Assembly: GCF_036373705.1 (NCBI RefSeq)
Contig: NW_027102662.1
Location: 248,001-312,000, forward strand
Direction: 5' to 3'
DNA length: 64,000 nucleotides
Source: Amia ocellicauda
Taxonomy: Eukaryota; Chordata; Actinopteri; Amiiformes; Amiidae
Shown in pieces: positions 18,496-30,824 of this stretch. A program made the translations under genes and the position numbers. Within the stretch, counting starts at the first letter, position 1; each line of letters opens with the position of its first letter. Below the pieces are notes generated by a model. It did no database searches. It worked only from the letters and a program-made list of their open reading frames with translations, and was not told where the DNA came from.

Positions 18496-18568
18496 GTTTC
18501 CGTAGTGTAGCGGTTATCACGTTCGCCCAACGCGCGAAAGGTCCCCGGTTCGAAACCGGGCGGAAACA
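18496..18568 (+). tRNA. tRNA-Val (AAC) with C at position 33, block B unit 2
   Basis: The fold is intact, but the anticodon loop reads CCAACGC, so the nearly universal U33 is C. Such a change usually weakens decoding, and this may be a decaying copy. Confidence 0.75.
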
Positions 18569-18853
18569 GCCTACTGTGCCCTTTTCGTCATGCTTGCCCT
18601 CGTGGTTCCCCGGAGGCGGTGGGTGTCTTTTCTTCATTGGAGTGCCCGCAATCGATGCACTCAGAGCGTCCGTCCGTCGACAGGTTGAAATTGTAAACGC
18701 TGGTGTAGCCACTTTTAATTAAAATCTGATGATGATGATGATGATGATGTTGTTGTTGTTGTTGTTCTTGTTGTCATCGTGGTCGCCGTCATTATTATTG
18801 TTAAAGTAAAGCAGTAGTTAGATTTGTTGCTACCGTAAGGTGTAGAAGACAAC

Positions 18854-19423
18854 AGTAGGTATGGCGTGTGATATCAAAACATTCAGAATACTTTTAACCT
18901 ATATAATTTATAAGCTTTGTAAAATAAACCCAAATATCTCTTTTGCGGGGATAAACGCTGTTCTGAGTAGTTTGTGACTTGTTTAATACCAAACAAAGCA
19001 TCGCTATAAAAAATAAATAAAAAAATCACTGTAAAAGCTCTAGTTATTTTTGATCTTTATAGTTATTTTCTAGGCTCAGGTTGTTTTTTAGCGCTTATAA
19101 AGGCCTGAAATATTCTTAGTGGTTGTTGACTATAGGTCTTGATGCTTAAAAATGTTTTTTTGAGAGACCAAAAGGTTCTAATAAAAGTTTAGAGTAGAGA
19201 GGAGAGAGATCGTCTCCATCTTGGTTTCTATTTGAAATTTGATGCAGTGTCATTTTATTGGTTGGTTTTGATATGTTAATTGGTAACAGGGTGGCACAAA
19301 GGCCAGACCAGAACAATGCCTTACAAGCAGATCCGGCATGTGGCCATCAGTATAAGTATGAAGGTCTGGTCTTCAGCTCGACAGACTCACACTGACCTTT
19401 CGATTTAAGACTAAAGATCAACA
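18854..19423 (+). promoter_or_regulatory. Plus-strand 5' region and promoter (E2)
   Basis: The TATA-like box TATAAGTA is at 19351-19358, and the rest is AT-rich non-coding sequence matching E1. No gene is seen. Confidence 0.5.
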
Positions 19424-20859
19424 ATGTCAAACAACATCAGCGATTCGATTTAAACGAGTTTTTAGGCAAGTCTTCAGATTATTTTCATTGACTCAGAGCG
19501 TGTTGTGTGCATGTATTGTAAATAAGGCTATAACATCTGTTTTAAGTTCTGTAAAATTATTTTTCAGCCAGTCAACAGGAGTTCATTCCCAACGCTGAGG
19601 AGATCATCTGGAACAACGACGGTAAGATTTTTGTGTTTGCGCTCATGGGTTCTTATGCATGGGTGTGTGTGGTTTTGAAGCGGCTCATTAGAGTTATGAA
19701 AACGTTTTAATATATATTAATGCCGGTCTCTTTAATTACACAGAAACTATCGAAAGGCCTGTGATTAATGTCTCCGAGGATCGACCAAGAGAAGTGGTTG
19801 TCCCTAGACAGGCTGTCTGCCGACCGGGTAAGAACTAAACCCCTGTTTGTTTGTATAACGTTTCTGTAAGATGTTTGAGTCCAGTTTTGTTAATTTAAAA
19901 AAATTATCCTGTCTAACAGTATTAAGAAACGTGGTTCGAGACAACGAAAGGCCTTCCACATCGAGGGCTTGTTTCGTTTTACCTTCGAGAACCGTAACCT
20001 TTCAAGAATCTGAAAGGCCGTCAGCCCCGGTATCTGATAGCTGTGAGTATATATCTGCAGCCTGTAAGAGGTTAAAGCTTTTTATAAAGCGGTGTGGTTA
20101 AAGGTTAAACATGTCTCTTACCTTCACAGCGGTGCAAAAAGCTAAACCAGCCGAAAAACATAAGAAACGATTATTCTGTGGAGGTAAGTAAGATCTTTCA
20201 AACTTTAATGTTTTTAAAAGGGCTTTGTTTGCCCGTTGAGGGCTAATATTTAAGCGATGGGTGACCGTTTCCTGTAGGGCGGGGGGTTCTGGGAAAGATC
20301 TTTAGAAGTCCGGACAGGTCTAGGCTTGTTTCTGGGGAACGTGTTTAGAAATGACCGATTGCCGTACCGTCTGGTTAGGAAGTAAAGCCGTCCGAAAGGG
20401 TTTAGTAAGTTGTTTGGCTTATCTCCCGCTATTATACTTCTGTTTTAAAGTGGTTGTAGGAAAAGGCTTGAAGGTGTTCATTGTATTTAATATTTAAACA
20501 GATCGTGAAAACGTTTGTGAAACAGGAAGTCCCGGGATCAGGAAGCGTTTACACTTGGAAGGTTCGTTTAAAAATGAAATGTTGTTGTGTGTGTGTGTGT
20601 TTTATTAACAATATTACAGTTTTTAAAGAAACATTTAAGAAACAGTTTATTTACAGCGGCTTCTCTGTTTTAAATTTATTATCAAGTCCTAATAAATATA
20701 TTGTCTGTAAATAATAAGGCGTTGTAGTGAATGTCTAAGGCTATTTTCAAAGGTCTAAAAAAGCTAAAGGTTTTGAATGTCCTGGACATGTTGTTTTAAG
20801 TTTGATTTCTGTCGCCGTTTAAAGATGTAAATGTAATGTATATTTTTATTCTTCCCAAG
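19424..20859 (+). other. Leader with short exon-like segments (E2)
   Basis: It has the same splice-like layout as E1, and all donor- and acceptor-like dinucleotides I checked are kept. The main differences from E1 are single bases in the intron-like stretches. Confidence 0.5.
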
Positions 20860-21461
20860 ACTCTTGGGATAGTCATTCTGTGAATGAGCTATTGAGGACA
20901 ATTACCCCGTCTAAGTGGGATCAAACATCTTTCCCGGTGAGATCACCGAGAGGATCCCCCACGGTGGTCTTGGAGACCCCCCAACATCTACTCAGGCCAC
21001 AGCCTTCTGGGGGTAATTCAACACCCCAGATTCAGCCCGCCGCATTGTCGGGCGGAACAAATACAGGCATCCAACAACCTCAGGGGTCGCCGTCAGTCAG
21101 GGCTGACACACCACCCAACGACGGCCTGGTTTCAACATCGTCCCCCCAGACCCGTTTCTTGGCTACAGAAACGCGGAACAGTACCCCGCGCTTGGCCAGG
21201 GTGTCACCGCAAAGGCCTTCTTGGTCTCCGTCCATGAGTGTACGCTCGCTCCCTGCCTCCTTCGACCGAGATTTACCGGAGCGACCATCCTTTGAAGCTG
21301 AGCCAGGCCACCAGCCCCCGGAGCTACATCCTGAAGGTCGGCATGAGTTGCTACATACTTTGTTACAAAATCAAAGACATGTGTTAGTGGGGCAAAACCT
21401 GGTGATAGAGAGCCAAAACATCCTTATTAATACCCTTACTAACGAATTGTACCGTATTTAA
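20860..21461 (+). CDS. Pro/Ser/Thr/Gln-rich protein, probable terminal exon (E2)
   Basis: The frame is open after an acceptor-like AG, again without its own ATG near the start. It carries GGNST, as E3 does, where E1 and E4 carry GSNST. Confidence 0.55.
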
Positions 21462-21644
21462 TGTTTTAATAGACACAAAACGCCTTACTATTGTGGGTTG
21501 TTGGAAAAATAAAAAATAAATTAAAAAATGTCCTGACTTGGTAAAAGAACTCACAAACTAAAGGATTATGAACAAGCTAGGGCCCCAAAAAGACCTTCCC
21601 GAGAGAACATCCCCGGCCCTGTTGTGAACTCCTCTGATGTCCCA

Positions 21645-22442
21645 ATGAACCTGGAACTATTACAAATGATAAATTATTTAAATAACCCCCAATTACCACC
21701 GATAGAATGTGAATTAACAGACTTACCGGTGAACCCCGACCTGTTACAGATGTTCAATGATCTAAATAACCACCTCCCACCGGTAGCGCTTATAGAGGTT
21801 CACCCCCTAGTTCACCCCGATTTGTTTGAAATGGTGGAGGCTTTGGAGGAGCTACCCCGACCAAATTCTGCCCCTATTATAAATGATTTGAGACAATTAG
21901 AACACAGGATGGCGGCAGAAGCAGCCATCACTATAGAGGAGGGTCTTGACATTAACCGGTTGGATATCTTTGAAGGACTTTTACAGGCTTTAAATGAGCC
22001 TCCTCAAAAAGGGGGTTTTGTAGATGTCAGCAGTGGGGGTGTTCTGAATGTGGAGGGTTCTGAGACTGATAAGGCTGTGGAGGACATGCTCTGTGAGAAT
22101 GTAGGGGGTGAAGGCTTTGTTCAAAATGATGATGTGTCCAAGAGTACCAGTGATCCCGTGATTATAGATAGACCGGCCTATAACAATTTTGAAATGATTC
22201 AGCGTTTTAATTTTGCAGAACTTTTAAATTGTGACAATTATGCAGAAATATTTGTCAACATACACGAGGCCTTGCAGAAAATGCTTGAACAGGTTGCTGA
22301 AAGGGTCAGACCTCGAGATGTTGTACAGTTAGAACTCAGAGGGGATGATTTGTTTAGCAACCTATCTGTAATGCTGAGTGGAGATAATTTAGACGTCTGG
22401 CTAAAATCGAAGCGATATTGCAAAGTAACGCAGCCATCATAG
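21645..22442 (+). CDS. Acidic 28-residue-repeat protein (E2)
   Basis: It is open, with the three LLQM-type repeats present. A few substitutions fall inside the repeats (INYLNN, MFNDL), so this copy is slightly more diverged than the others here. Confidence 0.6.
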   Translation: MNLELLQMINYLNNPQLPPIECELTDLPVNPDLLQMFNDLNNHLPPVALIEVHPLVHPDLFEMVEALEELPRPNSAPIINDLRQLEHRMAAEAAITIEEGLDINRLDIFEGLLQALNEPPQKGGFVDVSSGGVLNVEGSETDKAVEDMLCENVGGEGFVQNDDVSKSTSDPVIIDRPAYNNFEMIQRFNFAELLNCDNYAEIFVNIHEALQKMLEQVAERVRPRDVVQLELRGDDLFSNLSVMLSGDNLDVWLKSKRYCKVTQPS

Positions 22443-25400
22443 CTGATGAAAGTCTGTCTCTGGTAATGAATGTGGTTCGTAACCCTGAGGGTGGGGCGCT
22501 TAGAAGACTGTCGAAATGCTTGAAGAACGACATAATTAGGACCAAGCTCAGGCAATTAGTGGTGAGTTCCAGTGGGGACAATAAGCTCTGTTTTGCTTAC
22601 AGTTTAATAAAACTACTCACCCCCGACATGCCTGAACCCCAAGCTCTGCAAGAAGCTTTAATGCTTCATCAGAGGGCCGGCTTAAACTCTCAACAGATGG
22701 TTGCCTTTTCAGACATCACCAAGTTTGAGGAGTTGTTGTCTTTAAAAATTGTTGTGTGGTACCGTTGTGAGGTAAAGGAAGTATTTGTTAAATTTCAGAC
22801 ACATCCTGAAACCCATACACAGACACTGTTTCTCTTCCTAAGTGATAGTCATTACTTTGGAATAAAGAGTTTGACGGCTTTTTTGGGTTGTTCGTATGTT
22901 TGTCATTGGTGTTATAAGGCCTTCAATGATAAGCTTAAGCACCGATGTGACGGTTACTGTAACGTCTGTTTCAATCCGCAATGTCGTAAGGGTTTGGCCC
23001 CTACCATCCGATGTAAAGATTGCTTAAGGATTTGTCTCTCAGCGTTCTGTTTTTCCGAGCATAAGGTACAGAGGGCCGCTGCTGAGGGGGTTAAAAAACG
23101 GAGTTATTGTGATCAAACTAAATATTGCCCGCAGTGTTGCCTCCAGTACCGTTTTCATGAGGTTAAACCACACAAATGTCTGGAGCCGAGATGCAGGATC
23201 TGTAATGCTGATTTAACCCCGGGGTCCGAACACCAGTGCTTTATTCAGCCGGTTAAAAAGGAGCCGCCGCACAACCGGTATGTCTTTTTTGCTTTTGAAT
23301 GCCGGCAAGAAAACGGGGTCCACGTTGCTAATTATATACTCTGTATTGACATGTTGGATCGTGAGTGGTCAGCTAGCGGTGAGAGTTGTGTCAGGGATTT
23401 CTTTACGCGGTATCGCGGTCCAAAATACCTCAATTACACATTTATTGCCCACAATGCTAAGGGTTATGATTCTTACATTTTGATGAAGTATCTGGTGGAA
23501 AATGGGGTGACCCCAAAAATAATAGCTCAGGGTAGCAAGATCATGTGTTTCACCGACGAAGCTTTCAACTAACGTTACATAGACTCGTTAAATTTCATCC
23601 CCATGAAATTGAGCGCTTTGCCTAAGGCTCTGGGTTTTGAGGCTCAGAAGAAAGGTTGGTTCTGCCATTTTTTTAATACTATGGACACTCAAAATTATCG
23701 AGGGTCCTACCTGCCCGCCACTTATTATGGGGTTGATACTATGATGTCTCATGAGAGGGAGGAATTCTTTAAATGGTACAATACGGTTAAGGGAGGTGTT
23801 TTTGATGACCGAGAAGAGATGGCTGCTTATTGTAAAAATGATGTGGTGATCCTTAAAGAAGCCTGTGTGCGTTTCCGCGCCGAGGTTATCAACACATCGG
23901 GTCTCGACCCTTTGCAAAGTGTGACCATAGCGTCTCTCTGCATGAAAATGTATCGGTCCGATTTCTTGCAGAAAAACACTATAGCGGTCACCACTTCTGA
24001 CAACTATCGTGCTAGACAAAAGAACTTTTCGACTGTCTCCATACAGTGGCTGGAATACCTGAGTGCCCGGGATAACATCTTCATCAGACATGCTTTAAAT
24101 CAAGGGGAAGTCAAAATGGGGCCTTACTACTTAGACGGTTTTAGCGACGTGTCCGGGCGGCGTACCGCTTATGAGTTTGCAGGTTGTATTTACCATGGCT
24201 GTCCTCAGTGCTTCGACCCAAACACCTTTAACCCCGTAACACAAAAACTCTGCAGTGATATGTACTATGATTTCCAGGAACGAATTGAAACTTTAAAAAA
24301 CACCTATGGTTTGAACGTGCTGGTGATTTGGGAACACGAGTGGACGACCCTGAAGCAACAGGAAGCGGGGGTACAACGGTTTATGGAAACCTTGGACTTT
24401 CCTGAACGTCTTGAGCCCCGGGATGCGTTATTTGGGGGTCGTACCAACGCCCTCTGTTTACATTATGAGGTAAAGGAGGGTGAGAGAGTAGATTACTATG
24501 ATTTCACCAGTCTGTACCCTTATGTCAACAAGACCAAAATGTACCCGGTGGGGCGTCCAACCATTGTTTAACGTGACTTACTCGAAATCGGACATTACTT
24601 TGGTTTGATCAAAGTCACCATGTACCCTCCTCGCGAGCTGTTCTTACCCGTGTTGCCTTACAGGTGTTCGGGAAAATTGATGTTCCCTCTGTGTAGAACG
24701 TGTGTGGAAACTGAAAATCAAACTACCTCTTGTCTGCACAGTGATGAAGAGAGAGCGCTGACGGGTGTCTGGTGTAGCATTGAGCTTGACAAGGCGGTGG
24801 AGAAAGGTTACAGAGTCGGTAAGGTGTATGAGGTTTGGCATTTTTCTGAAAAATCTGATACTCTTTTTGCTGATTACATTATGACCCATCTGAAAGGGAA
24901 ACAGGAGGCATCGGGCTATCCCTCATGGTGTGTTGACTCCGCGGCCAAAGAGCGATACGTTTAGCAATATTTTGAAAAGGAAGGGATCCGTCTAGAGCTG
25001 GGGAACATAACTGTAAACCCCGCCAAGAGACAAATGTCCAAACTGATTTTAAACAGTCTGTGGGGTAAGTTTGGGGAAAGAAATTACCGTCTAAACACAA
25101 CCTTGATTAAAACCCCTGAACAGTTTATAGAATTTATGTTTTCCAAACAACATGCAGTATCACACTTTCAATTCTTAAATGACCACGTGGCACAGGTCCA
25201 GTGGAGGGCCCCTAAAGATTTCCCCACCAAACAGGGGAACGTTAATGTTTTCATAGCGGTTTTTACCTCGGCTTACGCCCGGCTTGAACTGTACAACTTA
25301 ATGGATCAGTTGCAGGAACGCACGCTCTATCATGATACTGACTCTGTAATCTTTGTCACCAGGCCAGGGGATTGGGTCCCTCCCCTCGGGGACTACCTTG

Positions 25401-25756
25401 GGGAGTTAACGAGCGAACTAGATCCTCAGGACCACATAGTGGAGTTTGTTTCAGGGGGTCCTAAGACTTACGCATACAGAACGGCTGCGGGTAAGACCTG
25501 TATGAAAGTTAAGGGTTTCACTCTGAACCATTGTAACAACAAGCTCATTAACATCAAGTCTCTGACGACCCTGGTAGAAAGTTTTGTAACCGAGAAAGAC
25601 GCGCCTCCTCGTGAGATTATTACAGCCGGAAATCAGATCTATCGCAATAAAAAGGGGTACACGTTGGAAAATAGATCACTAAACAAACGGTTCAGGGTGG
25701 TGTACAATAAAAGAGTGTTGAAGACTGATTATACCACTCTGCCTTATGGATATTAG
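22418..25756 (+). pseudogene. polB: Protein-primed family B DNA polymerase region (E2)
   Basis: The start Met of the frame (MQSNAAI) overlaps the preceding gene by 25 bases. The Cys-rich N-terminal region (CHWCYKAF, CDGYCNVCF, CKDCLRIC, CPQCC) is best seen in this copy. The polymerase motifs are as in E1. The region is not open throughout. Confidence 0.88.
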
Positions 25757-26417
25757 CGGTGGTTTTGAAAACAGACTTCAACACCCTTTCTCCTGTATTA
25801 TAGCCGGTCCCTCCAATTCGGGGAAGAGCTATCTTATAAAGAACATCATAGAAGATGTGGACGCAACCGTGTCCCAAGCTCTTGACAACATAGTGTGGTG
25901 TTTCTCTTGCTGGCAACCTCTCTACGATGATTTGGCTTGGAAAAAAAATAATCTGAAATTTGTGCAAGGTCTCCCCGCCTCGTTGTGTGGCGATGACTTG
26001 TTCCCGCCCGGTAATACTAACCTAGTGATCCTTGATGACCTGATGGAGCAGGCCGGTGACAACAGTGAAGTGGAAAAAGCTTTCACAAAGTACACTCATC
26101 ATAGGAATTTAAGTATTATTTATTTAGTTCAAAATCTATTTTTTCAAGGTAAAAAAAGCCGCACTATTAATTTATATGCCAATTATATAATTCTTTTTAA
26201 AAACCCCAGAGATAAACTACAGGTCACCGTCTTGGCTCGTCAAATGTACCCTAACCAGACCAAGTTCTTTTTGGAGGCATTTGAGGATGCCACCAAAAAA
26301 CCCTACGGGTACTTGATTGCGGAATTAAATGCACAAACCCCAGAAGACTTTCGCCTAAGAACAGGTTTGTGCCCGCACGATTGGCCGGCAGTCTATGTGC
26401 TAAAGAAAAGGAAATAA
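25746..26417 (+). CDS. A32/FtsK-like packaging ATPase (E2)
   Basis: It is open at 223 residues and makes the best reference copy in the window. Walker A GPSNSGKS is at 21-28, Walker B LVILDD at about 93-98, and the YLVQN sensor-like segment at about 125. The C-terminal domain has LARQMYPNQTKFFLEAF and ends with Lys/Arg residues. It overlaps the polymerase end by 11 bases. Confidence 0.88.
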   Translation: MDISGGFENRLQHPFSCIIAGPSNSGKSYLIKNIIEDVDATVSQALDNIVWCFSCWQPLYDDLAWKKNNLKFVQGLPASLCGDDLFPPGNTNLVILDDLMEQAGDNSEVEKAFTKYTHHRNLSIIYLVQNLFFQGKKSRTINLYANYIILFKNPRDKLQVTVLARQMYPNQTKFFLEAFEDATKKPYGYLIAELNAQTPEDFRLRTGLCPHDWPAVYVLKKRK

Positions 26418-26423
26418 ATAAGA

Positions 26424-26759
26424 ATGTCTGTTCGGATTAAAAGAAATCTGCCGCTTTTGCAAATGTTATTTGAGAGGAGCCCGCGCCATAGGAAAGCTGT
26501 GCTGGCAGGGGCCCCCTCGGATTTGATCGAGACCCTGTGTGAAATAGCTTTTAACATCTTACGCGGTAATATACCCCTAACCCCTTCTCAACATTCTAAA
26601 CTCAAAAAACAAAAAGCGGTTATCAAGATCATCGCTAATAAGAAGTATTCTATTAAAAGAAAAAGAAAGAAGATTAATCAAACCGGGGGTTTTATAGGAC
26701 CGCTGTTGAGCATAGCCGTGCCTTTCCTAACCAGTCTTCTAGCTTCCAGAGTGGGTTAA
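26424..26759 (+). CDS. Small basic protein with hydrophobic tail (E2)
   Basis: It has 111 residues and is identical in protein sequence to the E1 copy. Confidence 0.65.
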   Translation: MSVRIKRNLPLLQMLFERSPRHRKAVLAGAPSDLIETLCEIAFNILRGNIPLTPSQHSKLKKQKAVIKIIANKKYSIKRKRKKINQTGGFIGPLLSIAVPFLTSLLASRVG

Positions 26760-26761
26760 TA

Positions 26762-27505
26762 ATGGAATATGCTCAGAAAATGTTTTTGATCCCTCAGGAG
26801 CAGCTTGAGAAACTGAGAAAAAATGTTGTCGGGCCAGAGCCCATTAGACAAACGGCCGAAAACAACCTGGACTCTGAAATGAAAGCTATACAGGCCAGGG
26901 CCGATTTAAATCAGTATTCCAAAGCCCAGTTGTATACCAACACGTTACAGCGCTACCTCCGTCTGGTTAGACAGGGTGAAAAAGATCAAAACATTTTAAC
27001 TTTAACCATGGCCTCTCAAGAAAATGGTTCTGGGGCTGATGCGGGGGGAACGGTTGATAAAGATGTTGCGGTGACCGAACCTGTAGAGAGTTCAGAGGGA
27101 GATGTTGTAACGGATGTTTTGAGAAACATGCCGGCCAGAAGCAAAAGACATGCACAATATATCCTGCACAAAATGGTTCAGAAACTGCGGGTAACGGCTT
27201 GGAATGAACAGGGTGAATTTGTTTTTAAAGGACTACTGATCAAAGGTTCACACATGTTCGATTTGTTGAAGAGTGTCACTAGCACTAATAAGGTACCCGA
27301 TAGTCGCCGACCTGTAGGCTGGAATGCTTTCCTACAGGCGATGGCCTGTCTGAACATGCCCCAATCAACAGTTCCTAACCAGGAAACGCGACAAAAAATC
27401 CGTCTGTGTAAAGAGGTGGAGCCTGATCTGACTCCGATATCTCATTACTCTGACCATGCTGAGCGACCATCCTCAGGATCTATCCATTGTTGGGAAGCTT
27501 ATTAA
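26762..27505 (+). CDS. Two-part conserved protein (E2)
   Basis: It has 247 residues and is open, with a handful of substitutions relative to E1, mainly in the C-terminal part (AQYILHK, KLRVTAW, KGLLIKG). Confidence 0.65.
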   Translation: MEYAQKMFLIPQEQLEKLRKNVVGPEPIRQTAENNLDSEMKAIQARADLNQYSKAQLYTNTLQRYLRLVRQGEKDQNILTLTMASQENGSGADAGGTVDKDVAVTEPVESSEGDVVTDVLRNMPARSKRHAQYILHKMVQKLRVTAWNEQGEFVFKGLLIKGSHMFDLLKSVTSTNKVPDSRRPVGWNAFLQAMACLNMPQSTVPNQETRQKIRLCKEVEPDLTPISHYSDHAERPSSGSIHCWEAY

Positions 27506-27684
27506 TCTCATGTTTTTATTTGTCTCCCCTGTAAATAATGACCCGACAAACAATTTTTTATTTTTATTTTTTATTTTTCAAATGTTGTACATTTATTTAT
27601 ACCATAACCCCTGCTTTGTATAAGAATTGTGTTGAATAAAAACAAAACTAATGATTCAAAGGCTGTTTTCATTATTTTTTCACC
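27506..27684. terminator. Convergent 3' ends with poly(A) signals (E2)
   Basis: A plus-strand AATAAA lies at 27635-27640, with the facing minus-strand signal about 43 bases to its left. Confidence 0.55.
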
Positions 27685-28242
27685 TTAACACGCATGACAT
27701 CTTTTAAAATCCTCACAAGAACACCCCATCTGTATACACGGCTGGCTAGGGTCGTAAGTCATTGTGTTATAAGGGGGGGTCCACAGTGTCCTGACAAACT
27801 CTGCCACTTTTTTATCATTTTGGCCTAAATCCTCACTGTACAAGGCCATAATATCGGGGTATGACCTTCCTTTAGATCTATGAAATAAGAAAAACACACA
27901 GTGTTGACCACAAGTGAAGGTCTGAAGACTTTGTACTTGACGACCGCTGTAAATGGTTTCTTGACAGTTGTTGAGCAGAAAGTTATTGATCTTCCGAGGG
28001 AAAGGTCTGAAATCCGGGGGGTTTGCATAGGAATCAAAAAATTCACCACGGTGGTCCTCCCTTAGATAAATAGCCAGCCAATGTTCTCCGGGCATATTTT
28101 TAGGGTGTGTGTTGATTATGTACATTGCAGGTAAATTCTTGATCTTAAATTTAGGCAGCTGATCGCAGGTGTAGACTCCTTGAAACAGTTTCCGTGAGCT
28201 GGCCAGGGCATTCATGATGTGGTTGAGCTCTCTGGTGTTCAT
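27685..28242 (-). CDS. Adenain-like cysteine protease (E2)
   Basis: It is open, with the His, Asp, Gln and Cys positions as in E1. An upstream ATG at 28257 is the alternative start. Confidence 0.88.
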   Translation of the reverse strand: MNTRELNHIMNALASSRKLFQGVYTCDQLPKFKIKNLPAMYIINTHPKNMPGEHWLAIYLREDHRGEFFDSYANPPDFRPFPRKINNFLLNNCQETIYSGRQVQSLQTFTCGQHCVFFLFHRSKGRSYPDIMALYSEDLGQNDKKVAEFVRTLWTPPYNTMTYDPSQPCIQMGCSCEDFKRCHAC

Positions 28243-28243
28243 T

Positions 28244-29553
28244 TTAATAATAATCATACATAACGTTTCTCCTCTGATTCACCTCAATAATGTTGTCAAA
28301 CACTGCATACACGACCATATTTACAGTGCGTGGTAGAGGCTGCTTGAAACGCATCTCCAAACGCATATTGCCCATCTTCATCAGTGAAAAATGTTGTCCA
28401 CACTCTTCGTCAGGGGTCAGGTTGAAACCATACAGGGTGTAACCGCTGCAGTATTCCCGGCGATCGATCAGCCGGGAGTTTGATCCTTGAGATGGCGACC
28501 CGTAGCCAGTACTAGACTGTCATATTCACGAACCACATTGCCGTTTTCAAAGTCAGGTTGAAAAGGTCTGGATGGAACCTGCACACCATCGAAGTACAAC
28601 GCTATAAATTCCGCGTTATAATGTTTAAAGTTAAAGGGGTTCTTGTTGTAAACCCCGGTAAATGCATCATTATCCACGAGACCTATAATAACCTGTTTTG
28701 GGAGCTGTCCTAGAAACAGATTTTCCTGGTTCATCACCCGTGTCCCTGCGGGGATACTGTGGACTTTCATATAGACTCTTTCGATCGGGTACTTGGCGTT
28801 TGCCGTCATTAACGCCTGCGCGTGTCCTAGTTTAACCGCCGGGGAGACGGACACTTTTTTCACAAACAGCGAGGCCGATAATATGGTCAGTTTATATTTT
28901 TCAGTATCAGGGGTCATCAGACAAAAAGCACTTTTACTACGGATCATTTTAATTTTAATGTCTACCCCGTTGAGCATGAGTTTTTCTTGGAAAAATATGT
29001 CTGCATGGATATGCCCCATTAGCTCAAAGGTCCTCCCTTCTGTTGAAAAGGCCGTTCTTTTTTGCAAACCCTTATTGAGTCCCTCTGGATCCTTGTCGTC
29101 CATAGCTTCCGGGATGTCTTTGAAGAAAAGGCCGGGGTTGAACTGTTTGCTTAGGGTCTCCTCACTATAATTAAGTATACACTCCATCATGGCTCTATAG
29201 GGGTAAGTATTGCTGCTTTGACTAATGAGCCGATCTCCCAGGGTCACATCCACCTGTGAAAACATGGTGGCCACCGGGTAATTGATGACCCCAGCGTTGG
29301 TCGTCTTCTCGATTGCATCGCCATCCTCATCAGTCACTTTACAGTTCATTAAAATAAATGTGTTATTCAAATCAATATAATCCTCGCCATTGCCAGCTAT
29401 AAAAAACTCCAGAGGGGCCGTGTCTGAAATTGCAGAAAGAGGGGGAATCTCTACATATATGATCTTATCTATACTCGTTTGAGTGTATGGAACTGTAAAC
29501 AGATCCAGTTCTGATTTGACGCATTCTTCCGATAGACTGTGGACAAAAGACAT
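28244..29553 (-). pseudogene. Major capsid protein, double jelly-roll type (E2)
   Basis: The N-terminal LDLFTVPYTQTSID signature is present from ATG at 29553. Most of the frame is open, but the gene is not whole. Confidence 0.83.
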
Positions 29554-30044
29554 GTTTAAAAGATGTATCCTGAGGCTCTATTTTTCTTTCTTTGAGACTT
29601 TCTTTTTGCAGGTTTTTTCTTGTGCTGCTTCCTTCTCCGAGTGTTTCCACGATATGTTGGAGAATGAGAGATTCTTCGTTTTTTGTTAGCCACGGATCTT
29701 TGTCGCCCCCTGGTGGACACATGCTGTTTCTTCTTTTACCCCCCTCCTCGCCATTACCATGAGACCCGAACCCTCCTGATGCTCATGGCTAGCTGCCCGG
29801 TTCATAACATTGGTGAACACGTCACTAACAATATTTTTAGCCGCTGATTTCAAGTGGGGTCTGGCTATAGCAAAGCCTCTCTTAAGCAGGGGTATGGCCA
29901 TTCTAAAGAGACCACGAAAGAGTCCTCCTAGACCGGCGCCATACATTGTGGGGGCTCCTACAATACCGGGCAAGCCGTTCCATCTTGCATCTTGTAATAA
30001 TCCACATAGGCGCTAGGATCTACATAACCCCTCGAGGTAGCCAT
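29465..30044 (-). pseudogene. pVI-like minor capsid protein region (E2)
   Basis: The amphipathic GAGLGGLFRGLFR segment and the basic helix are recognisable. The gene is not whole in this copy. Confidence 0.55.
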
Positions 30045-30045
30045 T

Positions 30046-30820
30046 TTAATAATGTACAAACTGTTTCAGGGGTCGAAAATGTAGTTTGACATTAACTTTA
30101 CCGAAGCGGAAGGGTACGTTGATATTCTGATCCGATTTTACTTCGATCGTGATGTTGTCAAAGTGGGTCTTTGAGACTAGTACGTAGTGTGGTTTGTCAT
30201 AAGTAATTGTGACCATGTCATTGCTTTTACCTTTATTAAGTACATTTCTCAAAAGGGGGACATAACTATCCCCGACCCTCTGGTGGGTTATGATATCCGT
30301 ATACACATAAAGAGTGTAAAAGCCGCCCCACCACTTCTGAGAACCTGCTCTCTGTGTCAGAATAGAACCCAAATATACGCCCCAGTTGGCCGCTGGTTTG
30401 AATGCTAATACCTGGTTTTGACACCTTGTACACTCTGTTTTTAATAGGGTTGTAATATAGCTTGATGTTGGGGGTGCCTTCTGAGAACTGTTTATGCATC
30501 TCATCTAATATTTTATCCACATTGTCATAATAACCTCCTTGTATCGTGAATGTCCATTGACTCTTTTTAACATCATCAAAAATGGCGAAGGTGGCATCCT
30601 TATCTTGTAAAACAGCCCAAGTGTAAGGATACTGTATTTCCGCCAACCCCACTTCCCACGACCCCCTTAGATCTATAGATTTTCCAAATTGTACCGTGTA
30701 ACTGGATATTTCATTTTTAGGATATATATCGAGAGAGGCATTACTGGGTAGAGTCACGTAGAAGCCTCCTGATTCCATCTTGAGAATCGAAAGTAATGCC
30801 CCCAACACACCCGCGGGCAT
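30046..30820 (-). pseudogene. Penton-like minor capsid protein region (E2)
   Basis: The GGFYVTLPSNASLD and SWEVGLAEIQYP signatures are present, and a longer central stretch is readable than in E1 (SEGTPNIKLYYNP, GFYSDTESRF). It is not open throughout. Confidence 0.82.
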
Positions 30821-30824
30821 GTTG

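Larger units (their letters stand above)
17627..18848 (+). repeat. tRNA-Val tandem repeat, block B (two units)
   Basis: Two direct repeat units lie between E1 and E2, with a period of 672 bases between tRNA starts. Microsatellites lie at about 18061-18116 and 18727-18774. The second unit's upstream spacer (about 18190-18300) is of a diverged type also seen near 51765-51890, so at least two spacer families circulate in the array. The block ends in GGTGTAGAAG, exactly as before E1. Confidence 0.82.
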
